Source: an uncultured Clostridium sp. (GTDB taxonomy: Bacteria > Bacillota > Clostridia > TANB77 > CAG-508). Taken from it: a stretch of DNA of 5,566 bases. A model generated the notes under the pieces. It worked only from the letters and a program-made list of their open reading frames with translations. It was not told the DNA's origin and ran no database searches. Below, piece by piece: positions 1 through 5,443 of the stretch. A program made the translations under genes and the position numbers. The DNA is taken from the NCBI GenBank assembly GCA_947643945.1, contig CANRXN010000081.1, positions 1 to 5,566 of the forward strand. Reading direction: 5' to 3'. How positions within the stretch are numbered: position 1 is the first letter of the stretch; each line of letters opens with the position of its first letter.

Positions 1-122
1 TAACATAAAAAGGTAGCTATTTCTCCAATGATTTCTCTAAATTCTTTGGTTCCTGTGTTTTTGTTTCGAATGATGGATAATTTATGTTTAATTAAGGGAT
101 TGCTTAAAATAATTGCATCCAT
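1..122 (-). CDS. upp: Uracil phosphoribosyltransferase portion, possible independent start
   Basis: This is the Upp part of the fusion, listed separately because its methionine (ATG at 122-120) may also be used as an initiation codon. The 40 visible residues match the start of standalone bacterial Upp: the hydrophobic start MDAIILSNPLI, then KHKL, then IIRNKNTGTKEFRE and the EIATFLC segment. In free Upp proteins a methionine or similar short start lies at just this place, so nothing is missing from the domain. The PRPP-binding loop and the uracil site lie further on, outside the window. The same frame continues upstream into the permease without a stop, so a separate start would give a second, soluble product rather than replace the fusion. 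I am confident of the domain and uncertain whether the internal start is used. Confidence 0.6.
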   Translation of the reverse strand, partial: MDAIILSNPLIKHKLSIIRNKNTGTKEFREIIGEIATFLC

Positions 123-1550
123 GTTACTACTTCCTTCCTTTATTTCAATTTTTTGTACCTGTGTTTCTTCTTTTGCTTCTTTTACAACTTGCGGTTTAGT
201 ATCGGTTTCTTCTTTGTTTTCTTCCATTGGTTCTGGGTCTGGATTTACAGTGGCATCTTTTGTGATTTCTTCTTTTTCAGCTGGCATACATAGATTTAAT
301 AAAATTCCAATGATAGCTGCTAAACTCATCCCTGATATGGTAATTGATAAATCACCAGAAACAATAGAGATGGTTGCTCCTCCTAGTCCTAAAACCAACA
401 TGGTAGAAGCGACTACTACATTTTTTGATTTTCCAAAGTTAACTTGATTTTGAATTAGTACTTTTAATCCATTTACGGCAATAAATCCATATAGTAATAG
501 CGAAACGCCTCCTAATACTGGATTTGGTATGGTAGATATAATCGCCGTAAATTTTCCTAAAAATCCTAAACAGATAGCAAAAATAGCAGCTAAGCCGATA
601 ACCCAAACAGAAGCTATCTTTGTCATTCCTACAACAGAGGTATTTTCTCCATAAGTGGTATTAGCAGGTCCTCCAAAAATTCCGGCAATAAAAGTGGCAA
701 TACCATCTCCTAATAAGGTTCTATCTAGTCCTGGTTCTTTTAATAAATCTTTTCCAATAATAGTACCCAAAGCCGTATGGTCACCAATATGTTCACACAT
801 GGTAACTAAGGCAATTGGTGCAATGGTAAGAAGTGCTGTGAAATTTGGTGTGTAATTTGCAAATGGTATCATAAAGCTTGGCATACTAAAGAAAGATGCC
901 TCTATTACTGGTCCAAAATCAACTAAACCAAAACAAATAGCAGAAATATATCCTACTAAAATACCAATTAAAAATGGTATGATTTTGATAAATCCTTTTC
1001 CTCTAACCATAACAATGGCAGTTGTTAAAAAAGTAATTAGTGCAACTGCTACACCTCTCCAGTTAACTTCAGTTCCTGTTCCTAGTCCTATTTGAGAAAT
1101 GGCATTTGGTGCTAACCCTAAACCAATAATCATAATCATTGGTCCAATCACAACTGGTGGTAATAATTTGTCTAGCCAGTTTTTTCCTACTAATTTAATA
1201 ATAATAGCAAAAATCACATAAATTAGTCCTACTGCCATAACGCCTGTCATAGCACCTGCTGTTCCTCCTTTTAAAAAGGCTGCTGCTAGTGGTGCAATAA
1301 AGGCAAATGAGCTTCCTAGGTATACTGGTGATTTTCCTTTTGTGCATAAAATGTAAATTAGTGTTCCAATTCCTGATGTAACTAAGGCTACAGGGATAGT
1401 CAATACTTCTTGCCCTGCCGTGCTATTTACTAAGATTGGTACTAAGATAGTTGCTCCAAACATGGCAAATACATGTTGAATTGCTAAGATAATCCATTTG
1501 GCTATCTTTGGTTTTTCGTTTACATCTAGTAGTAATTTTTCTTGCTCCAT
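1..1550 (-). CDS. uraA-upp: Uracil permease fused in frame to uracil phosphoribosyltransferase (3' end outside window)
   Basis: I translated this frame codon by codon from the ATG at 1550-1548 to the window edge and found no stop (516 residues visible). Residues 1 to about 424 form an NCS2-family uracil:H+ symporter of the inner membrane. It has the QHVFAMFGATILVP block in TM1, hydrophobic segments throughout, CEHIGDH (Glu253) and TTYGEN (Glu302). These two glutamates align with the uracil-contacting Glu241 and Glu290 of E. coli UraA. Residues 425-476 are a charged linker rich in Glu, Lys, Pro and Thr. From Met477, the sequence reading NPLIKHKLSIIRNKNTGTK then FREIIGEIATFLC is the N-terminus of Upp, which makes UMP from uracil and PRPP. 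The full product should be about 685 aa if Upp has its usual 209 or so residues. The start has a good Shine-Dalgarno (AGAAGGGGG, 1559-1567). The gene is preceded by a promoter, a leader ORF and a terminator. I do not know of a characterised natural fusion of this kind. Confidence 0.93.
   Translation of the reverse strand, partial: MEQEKLLLDVNEKPKIAKWIILAIQHVFAMFGATILVPILVNSTAGQEVLTIPVALVTSGIGTLIYILCTKGKSPVYLGSSFAFIAPLAAAFLKGGTAGAMTGVMAVGLIYVIFAIIIKLVGKNWLDKLLPPVVIGPMIMIIGLGLAPNAISQIGLGTGTEVNWRGVAVALITFLTTAIVMVRGKGFIKIIPFLIGILVGYISAICFGLVDFGPVIEASFFSMPSFMIPFANYTPNFTALLTIAPIALVTMCEHIGDHTALGTIIGKDLLKEPGLDRTLLGDGIATFIAGIFGGPANTTYGENTSVVGMTKIASVWVIGLAAIFAICLGFLGKFTAIISTIPNPVLGGVSLLLYGFIAVNGLKVLIQNQVNFGKSKNVVVASTMLVLGLGGATISIVSGDLSITISGMSLAAIIGILLNLCMPAEKEEITKDATVNPDPEPMEENKEETDTKPQVVKEAKEETQVQKIEIKEGSSNMDAIILSNPLIKHKLSIIRNKNTGTKEFREIIGEIATFLC
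130..140 (-). promoter_or_regulatory. Internal Shine-Dalgarno-like site before the Upp methionine
   Basis: On the minus strand the bases read AAGGAAGGAAG, ending 7 nt before the ATG at 122-120. Both the purine content and the spacing are those of a Firmicutes ribosome binding site. It also codes for Lys-Glu-Gly-Ser in the linker, so it could be a coding coincidence or a relic of an earlier separate upp gene. It supports, but does not prove, internal initiation. Confidence 0.45.
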
Positions 1551-1558
1551 TTTAAAGT

Positions 1559-1567
1559 TCCCCCTTC
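1559..1567 (-). promoter_or_regulatory. Ribosome binding site of uraA-upp
   Basis: The minus strand reads AGAAGGGGG, followed by 8 nt (AACTTTAA and A/T-rich bases) before the ATG at 1550. It fixes the permease start: the protein begins MEQEKLLLDV, a normal short cytoplasmic N-terminus before the first membrane segment. Confidence 0.8.
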
Positions 1568-1601
1568 TAAATTTGGTTTTTATTTTGGTGCAAAAGAACA
1601 T

Positions 1602-1641
1602 AAAAAAAGAGATATTAATTTCAAAACAAAAATTAATATCT
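1602..1641 (-). terminator. Intrinsic terminator (attenuator) in the uraA-upp leader
   Basis: On the minus strand AGATATTAATT (1641-1631) pairs perfectly with AATTAATATCT (1620-1610), with one more A-U pair towards the loop (1630 with 1621). This gives about 12 bp closed by a small T-rich loop. After one C come seven T residues (1608-1602). The stem is AT-rich and so weak, but the U tract is good. It sits after the promoter and before the uraA ribosome binding site, where it can only act as a premature terminator. The stop codon of the leader ORF (1635-1633) lies inside its 5' arm, so a ribosome finishing the leader would block hairpin formation. Confidence 0.75.
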
Positions 1642-1752
1642 TATCAAATGTATTTTATTTCTTTCTTTCAAATCAAATGCAAAAATAATAGCGAATGCTA
1701 CTTCTTGGTTTTTACTCTTTACTTTTTGTCTATTTTTTGCTATTTTTGTCAT
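1633..1752 (-). CDS. Leader peptide ORF, 39 aa, overlapping the attenuator
   Basis: ATG at 1752-1750 opens a 39-codon frame ending in TAA at 1635-1633. It is preceded by AAGAGG with 9 nt spacing, a good Shine-Dalgarno very close to the expected 5' end of the transcript. The peptide has a Lys/Arg-rich first half (MTKIAKNRQKVKSK), a short hydrophobic middle (VAFAIIFAF) and a basic end (HLIRY). I recognise no family. Its value is positional: it begins just after the promoter and stops within the 5' arm of the terminator stem, as pyrL does in the E. coli pyrBI attenuator. There, ribosome position relative to RNA polymerase reports UTP supply. There is no run of a single amino acid's codons, which argues against amino-acid attenuation. 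That it is translated is inferred from the start site and layout only. Confidence 0.6.
   Translation of the reverse strand: MTKIAKNRQKVKSKNQEVAFAIIFAFDLKERNKIHLIRY
1681..1702 (-). promoter_or_regulatory. Small hairpin plus U tract, possible RNA polymerase pause site
   Basis: Within the leader ORF the RNA reads AGUAGC-AUUC-GCUAUU, a 6-bp stem (one G-U pair) with a 4-nt loop at 1702-1687, followed by AUUUUU (1686-1681). A short hairpin followed by U residues is a typical pause element. It is too short to be a convincing terminator. Its location about 40 nt upstream of the attenuator stem fits a pause that lets a ribosome catch up. Confidence 0.4.
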
Positions 1753-1772
1753 TTTTTTGCACCTCTTATAAA

Positions 1773-1801
1773 ACTATACTATATTTTTATAAAATATGCA
1801 A
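1773..1801 (-). promoter_or_regulatory. Sigma-A-type promoter of the uraA-upp leader transcript
   Basis: On the minus strand TTGCAT (1801-1796) and TATAGT (1778-1773) are separated by exactly 17 bases, close to the TTGACA-17-TATAAT consensus. Initiation would fall near 1766-1769, leaving only about 14-17 nt before the leader ATG at 1752. It lies between the palindrome at 1821-1920 and the leader ORF, so uraA-upp has its own promoter apart from the hydrogenase genes. Confidence 0.78.
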
Positions 1802-1820
1802 GTGTTTTCATAAAATTTTT

Positions 1821-1920
1821 AACGTCCCCCCTAATCCCCACTGGTTCCGGGTTTAAATGGGGACATCAATTTGAAATGTCCCCATTTAAACCCGGAACCA
1901 GTGGGGATTAGGGGGACGTT
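1821..1920. repeat. Near-perfect 100-nt palindrome (REP/MITE-like intergenic element)
   Basis: The left arm 1821-1866 and right arm 1876-1920 are reverse complements over 45 bases, apart from one extra C in the left arm (six C against five G). The loop is 9 nt (1867-1875). The arms carry GTCCCC and ATCCCC blocks outside, CTGGTTCCGGG inside and TTTAAATGGGGACAT next to the loop. G+C is far above that of the flanks, which suggests a mobile or foreign repeat. It begins two bases after the hydA stop and ends about 20 bases before the uraA -35 box. Such GGGGAC-rich palindromes resemble elements mobilised by REP-associated (Y1/IS200-type) transposases; that link is my inference. It may also act as a transcription barrier, but the T run after the hairpin is poor on the minus strand (TTAAAAATTTT). 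Confidence 0.85.
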
Positions 1921-1922
1921 TG

Positions 1923-2939
1923 TTATATGTTATATTTTTCTCTTTTTTGATAATGCGTATGTAAAAGCTTTTCTGCACGGTAACTTCCTGGCTTTTCTAA
2001 AAATTCTTTGTAAATCTTTTTAATAACAGGATTTTCATGTGATTTTCGAATCGTGCTTTTTTCGTCAATGGAATACAAGGCATTTGCTCTTAATTTTCTT
2101 ATATCTACTTCGGCACGGGTTTTTGAATTTTTGATTGGTTGACCACCACCCATAACACAACCACCTGGGCATGCCATAATTTCTACAAATTGATAATCTG
2201 CTTTTCCAGCTTTTATTTCTTCTAAAATTTCTTGGGCATTTGCTAAACCGCTTGCTGCAACTACTTTTATTTCTTTTCCGGCGATATCTATCGTTGCTTT
2301 TTTGATACCATCTCCCCCACGAACTTCTTCAAAGTCAATCTTTTCTAAATCTTCTCCGGTTAAGGTGTCTTGTGCAGTACGCAAGGCTGCTTCCATAACA
2401 CCTCCTGTGGTTCCAAAGATGGCAGCAGCACCTGTTGCTTCTCCCATTGGATTATCAAATTGGCTATCCTCTAATTTATTAAATTCGATATTTGCTTGTT
2501 TAATCATTCTAGATAACTCACGGGTAGTAATTACATTATCTACATCATATAAACCTTCATTTTTCATTTCCGTTCTTTGTCTTTCAAATTTTTTTGCGAT
2601 GCATGGCATTACTGATACTACATAGATTTTTTTAGGGTCAATTCCTTCTTTTTTAGCATAATAGGTTTTCAAAAGGCTACCTAACATTTGGTGTGGTGAT
2701 TTACAGGTGGATAAGTGTGGTAATAATTCTGGATAATTCATTTCGATGTATTTTACCCAACCTGGACTACAAGAGGTAATCATTGGTAGATGTTCGTTAT
2801 TGGTAAATCTTTCTATAAATTCGTTTGCTTCTTCCATAATAGTGAAATCAGCACCAGTGTTAGTATCAAACACTTTATCAAATCCTAATCTTTTTAAAGA
2901 TGTTACCATTTTACTTGTTACATTGCTTCCAATTGGCAT
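1923..2939 (-). CDS. hydA: HydA part 2: H-cluster domain
   Basis: This 338-aa stretch, counted from an internal methionine, carries the three H-cluster motifs: L1 TSCSPGWVK (Cys57), L2 MPCIAKKFE (Cys113) and L3 EIMACPGGCVMGGGQP (Cys257, Cys261). The C-terminal small-subunit-like region (RKSHENPVIKKIYKEF, then a GSYRAEKLLHTHY end) is also complete. L1 has Ser where many hydrogenases have the second Cys of TSCCPGW. The ATG at 2939 has no convincing ribosome binding site and corresponds to an internal residue of intact HydA, so it should not be read as a real start. It is the continuation of the frame broken at 2955. Confidence 0.9.
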   Translation of the reverse strand: MPIGSNVTSKMVTSLKRLGFDKVFDTNTGADFTIMEEANEFIERFTNNEHLPMITSCSPGWVKYIEMNYPELLPHLSTCKSPHQMLGSLLKTYYAKKEGIDPKKIYVVSVMPCIAKKFERQRTEMKNEGLYDVDNVITTRELSRMIKQANIEFNKLEDSQFDNPMGEATGAAAIFGTTGGVMEAALRTAQDTLTGEDLEKIDFEEVRGGDGIKKATIDIAGKEIKVVAASGLANAQEILEEIKAGKADYQFVEIMACPGGCVMGGGQPIKNSKTRAEVDIRKLRANALYSIDEKSTIRKSHENPVIKKIYKEFLEKPGSYRAEKLLHTHYQKREKYNI

Positions 2940-2949
2940 GTCAAATTCT

Positions 2950-3675
2950 TCACCGAATAGCCACTCTTACTGCTGGTGCTGTTTGTGCAATTACATAGGT
3001 GTCAGGGTCTTTTAGTTTTACCCATACCTCGTCAATAGTTTCTTTTTCATGTAAAGCACCAGTTGGGCAAGCCTCAATACATTGACCGCAATTGGTACAG
3101 TTAACATCATTTAAACTGCGGTCTCCTACGGTTGAAATGCAAGATTCAAAACCTCTATTAATACAGTCAATAGCACCTATTTTTTGTACATTTTTACAAG
3201 CAGCTACACATCTTCTACATAAAATACATTTATTAAAATCTCTTACAATAGATGGTGATAAGTCGTCTATTTTATGCTCGGCTCTTTCCCCTTCAAATTC
3301 TACTTTTGTGATGTTAAATTTGGTAGCTAAAGCTTGTAATTCACAATTACCAGAGCGAGTGCAAGTTAAGCAATCTTTGGCATGGTTAGATATGATTAAA
3401 TCTAAGATTACATGCCTTGCTTCCATGACATTTGGTGTGTTAGTATGTACTACCATTCCTTCTTCTACTTTTTGAATACAAGATGTTGCAAAGCCTCTTC
3501 TTCCTTCTACTTCTACGATACACATACGACAGTCTCCTACTTCGTTGATGTCTTTTAAGAAGCATAGGGTTGGGATATCAATCCCTGCTTTTTTTGCTGC
3601 TTGCAAAATGGTGGTTCCTTTTTTGGCTTTTACTTCTTGACCATCTATGGTTAGGGTTACTAAATCTTCTTTCAT
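2950..3675 (-). CDS. hydA: HydA part 1: N-terminal iron-sulfur cluster domains
   Basis: This frame gives 241 aa. Residues 1 to about 80 are a ferredoxin-type [2Fe-2S] domain with Cys38, Cys49, Cys52 and Cys66. Then comes the NuoG-like His-ligated [4Fe-4S] motif (His98, Cys102, Cys105, Cys111). Two ferredoxin-type [4Fe-4S] motifs follow: CILCRRCVAAC (Cys150, 153, 156, 160) and CTNCGQCIEAC (Cys193, 196, 199, 203). Together these form the electron relay into the H-cluster. The last true residues are about QTAPAVRVAI; the final Arg and the stop come from the shifted frame. If translated as written, the product would be an electron-carrier stub without an active site. Confidence 0.9.
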   Translation of the reverse strand: MKEDLVTLTIDGQEVKAKKGTTILQAAKKAGIDIPTLCFLKDINEVGDCRMCIVEVEGRRGFATSCIQKVEEGMVVHTNTPNVMEARHVILDLIISNHAKDCLTCTRSGNCELQALATKFNITKVEFEGERAEHKIDDLSPSIVRDFNKCILCRRCVAACKNVQKIGAIDCINRGFESCISTVGDRSLNDVNCTNCGQCIEACPTGALHEKETIDEVWVKLKDPDTYVIAQTAPAVRVAIR

Positions 3676-3680
3676 AAATT

Positions 3681-3687
3681 TCCTCCT
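3681..3687 (-). promoter_or_regulatory. Ribosome binding site of hydA
   Basis: AGGAGGA on the minus strand, 5 nt before the ATG at 3675, is a near-ideal Shine-Dalgarno. The 59-base gap between hydB and hydA contains no promoter or terminator that I can defend, so the two are probably cotranscribed. Confidence 0.85.
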
Positions 3688-3734
3688 AGTTTTTAATAAA
3701 ATCTAACGACGCAAAATAGCTATTATTTTTTAAA

Positions 3735-4208
3735 TTAGCCAATAGCATGAAATGGGCAACTAGCCAAACAAGTACCACACTTAATACACTTATCTTGATT
3801 AATCACACGTTTTTCCCTTGCTTCGCCTTCGATTGCAGAAACTGGACAAGATTTTTGGCATAAGCCGCATCCCTTGCACTTATCTTCCTGAATCGTAATC
3901 TTAGACATTGCTTTGCACTCTAATGCTCTACAATTTTTATCAATTGCATGCTCTTTAAATTCTTCTCTAAAATACTTTAATGTACTAATAACTGGATTTG
4001 GTGCGCTTTGCCCTAATCCACAAATACTTGATTTTTGAATATTTTCTGCCAACTTTTCTAATTTATAAATATCTAACTCGCATCCTTTTCCATCACACAA
4101 TTTTTGTAAAATTTCATGCATTCTTTTGGTTCCAATACGGCAAGGAGTACATTTTCCGCAACTTTCACTTACCGTAAATTCTAGGTAGAACTTAGCAACA
4201 GATACCAT
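3735..4208 (-). CDS. hydB: HydB fragment 5: [4Fe-4S] site and C-terminal 2[4Fe-4S] domain
   Basis: This is the intact last 157 aa, in the same frame as the preceding fragment and separated from it by TAG and TAA. It holds the NuoF [4Fe-4S] ligands (SCGKCTPCRIG and the distal Cys in SSICGLGQSAPNP). It then has two ferredoxin-type clusters, CKGCGLCQKSCP and CIKCGTCLASCP, the C-terminal extension that separates HydB-type subunits from the plain NuoF of complex I. The ATG at 4208 encodes the Met of the CMVSVAKFYLEF segment, an internal residue, so the true gene begins far upstream. Confidence 0.88.
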   Translation of the reverse strand: MVSVAKFYLEFTVSESCGKCTPCRIGTKRMHEILQKLCDGKGCELDIYKLEKLAENIQKSSICGLGQSAPNPVISTLKYFREEFKEHAIDKNCRALECKAMSKITIQEDKCKGCGLCQKSCPVSAIEGEAREKRVINQDKCIKCGTCLASCPFHAIG

Positions 4209-4265
4209 ACATTAAGTATAGTCCATTACAATAAGACCACCATACACCATCATAGAGCCAAACTC

Positions 4266-4778
4266 CTATAATGACTCATAATCAATTGGAGTATCTAAGT
4301 GTTCTTTTGGTATACAACCACCAGAAGGACCTCCTGTTTGGGCTGCTTTAAAATCTCTACCATTTGGAATGCCACCACCAATATCATAAACAATCTCTCT
4401 TAAAGTAGTTCCCATCGGTACTTCCACTAATCCAATGTTATTGACATTACCACCTAAAGCAAATACTTTAGTTCCTTTTGAATTTTCAGTTCCAATAGAG
4501 GAATACCAGTCGCTTCCTTTCAAAATAATTTGGGCAATATTGGCATAGGTCTCTACATTGTTAATTAAGGTTGGTTTACCCCATAGTCCAGAATTAGCAG
4601 GATATGGAGGTTTTACACGAGGTTGCCCACGTTTTCCTTCAATGGATTCTAAAAGTGCCGTTTCTTCTCCACAAACAAAAGCACCAGCTCCTAATCGAAT
4701 TTCAATATCGAAACTAAAATCAGTAGCAAAAATATTCTTTCCGTAACACTCCATATTCTCTTGCTTGGTTAATAGCAA
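4266..4778 (-). CDS. hydB: HydB fragment 4: NAD-binding and Rossmann-like NuoF region
   Basis: Genuine sequence starts at [12 protein letters not shown] (4742), just after the second extra C; the preceding residues from the ATG at 4778 are frame-shifted. It carries [19 protein letters not shown], the family's NAD(H)/FMN-site motif, then [24 protein letters not shown] and [11 protein letters not shown], all characteristic of NuoF/HydB. It ends at TAG (4268-4266) after DTPIDYESL. In relatives the reading continues to a MMGSGG-like motif; here the bases after the stop still read EFGSMM in frame. Confidence 0.85.
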   Translation of the reverse strand: MLLTKQENMECYGKNIFATDFSFDIEIRLGAGAFVCGEETALLESIEGKRGQPRVKPPYPANSGLWGKPTLINNVETYANIAQIILKGSDWYSSIGTENSKGTKVFALGGNVNNIGLVEVPMGTTLREIVYDIGGGIPNGRDFKAAQTGGPSGGCIPKEHLDTPIDYESL

Positions 4779-4953
4779 TTTGCAGACGTTTTACAGCAAT
4801 TGGATATTCTGCTCTTACATAGATATAACCTTTGTTAGCACCAATACAAAAGCCAGCAATTGCCATTGCTTCTAATACAGAATGAGGATCTCCTTCTAAA
4901 ATACTTCTATCCATAAAAGCACCGTGGATCTCCTTCATCTGCATTACATACAA
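4720..4953 (-). CDS. hydB: HydB fragment 3: NuoF core between the two frameshifts
   Basis: The frame used between the two extra C bases encodes [20 protein letters not shown], then [20 protein letters not shown] and [16 protein letters not shown], all standard NuoF core sequence. Genuine HydB residues begin near the GAF (4923) and end near GVL (4744). The first 12 or so residues from the ATG at 4953 and the last few before the stop at 4720 are out-of-frame. The ATG at 4953 is therefore not a real start. Confidence 0.8.
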   Translation of the reverse strand: MYVMQMKEIHGAFMDRSILEGDPHSVLEAMAIAGFCIGANKGYIYVRAEYPIAVKRLQIAINQAREYGVLRKEYFCY

Positions 4954-5443
4954 CGTATTTTTGTTTTCCTTCTGCCTGCTTGGTTAATTCCCATTTCTTT
5001 CCCGTTGGGAATCCTGCACCACCTCTTCCGCGAATACCAGATTTTATAATTTCTTCAATCACGTCGTCTTGTGACATGCTAGTTAGTACTTTTTCTAAAG
5101 CTAGGTAGCCATCAAAAGCTATGTATTCTTCAATATCTTCTGGATTAATGACCCCGCAATTTTTAAGGGCAATTCTTTTTTGTTTTTTATAGAAATTTAG
5201 ATCGTCTAAGCTATCTACTTTACTGCCATCAATGTCTTTGGCTAATAACCTTTCTACTTTATTGCCTTCTACAATATGCATTTTTATAATCTCTTCACAA
5301 TCTTCTGGTTTTACATTGGCATAAAAAGTATCTTCTGGTCTAATAATTACAATAGGACCTTTTGCACATAGTCCAAAACATCCTGTTTTAATTACCCTAA
5401 CATTTTCTATTTTTTGTTCTTTTATCAGTCTTTTAAAGGTATC
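4907..5443 (-). CDS. hydB: HydB fragment 2: rest of the [2Fe-2S] domain and FMN-binding region
   Basis: In the same frame after the TAA, 54 codons precede the first in-frame methionine (ATG at 5281). They contain [11 protein letters not shown], the second cysteine pair (C-x3-C) of the [2Fe-2S] site, so calling the gene from 5281 would cut off real sequence. Then follow the linker to NuoF and the glycine-rich FMN motif [13 protein letters not shown], followed by [10 protein letters not shown]. At 4924 an extra C turns the GDPGAFMDRS region into GDPRCFYG and a stop at 4907. Confidence 0.8.
   Translation of the reverse strand, partial: DTFKRLIKEQKIENVRVIKTGCFGLCAKGPIVIIRPEDTFYANVKPEDCEEIIKMHIVEGNKVERLLAKDIDGSKVDSLDDLNFYKKQKRIALKNCGVINPEDIEEYIAFDGYLALEKVLTSMSQDDVIEEIIKSGIRGRGGAGFPTGKKWELTKQAEGKQKYVVCNADEGDPRCFYG

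Larger units (their letters stand above)
1923..3675 (-). pseudogene. hydA: [FeFe] hydrogenase catalytic subunit HydA, interrupted by one +1 frameshift
   Basis: HydA reduces protons or oxidises H2 at the H-cluster; in HydABC enzymes it exchanges electrons with NAD(H) through HydB and with ferredoxin. The gene runs from ATG at 3675 (Shine-Dalgarno AGGAGGA at 3681-3687) to TAA at 1923. The first frame ends at a TGA at 2950, within a conserved stretch (TAPAVRVAI, then GEEFDMPIG). One extra C at 2955 causes the shift: ATT-C-GGT-GAA-GAA. Removing it gives exactly 583 residues, the normal size for a HydA with the full set of N-terminal clusters. No slippery site is apparent, so programmed frameshifting is unlikely. 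The choice is between a fresh mutation and a sequence error; the otherwise intact motifs do not separate these. hydB lies 59 bases upstream. Confidence 0.85.

Noticed and set aside
28..447. Plus-strand open frame of 139 codons
   Set aside because: It lies wholly antisense to the UraA-Upp frame, has no ribosome binding site and no recognisable protein.
1551..1766. PyrR-binding or known uracil/purine riboswitch leader
   Set aside because: I looked for the conserved PyrR loop sequence and for riboswitch-like conserved cores in the leader RNA and found none; the leader is mostly A/U with one translated ORF.
1498..1911. Plus-strand open frame rich in Phe, Ile and Tyr, running through the leader region and palindrome
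   Set aside because: Its composition is that of translated A/T-rich non-coding DNA, and it is antisense to the uraA start, leader ORF, promoter and palindrome.
2302..3475. Several plus-strand open frames (for example 2302-2625, 2746-3015, 3092-3475)
   Set aside because: They are antisense shadows of hydA, whose minus-strand reading has unmistakable cofactor motifs.
3676..3734. Small AATAGCTATT palindrome in the hydB-hydA gap as a terminator or operator
   Set aside because: It is only 10 bases, A/T-rich and unaccompanied by a T run or promoter, so it is readily explained by chance.
2950..4924. Programmed ribosomal frameshifting to make HydA and HydB
   Set aside because: No slippery heptamer or downstream stimulatory structure is apparent, and the same genes in this family are read straight through. 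Three sites plus three stops fit damage or error better.
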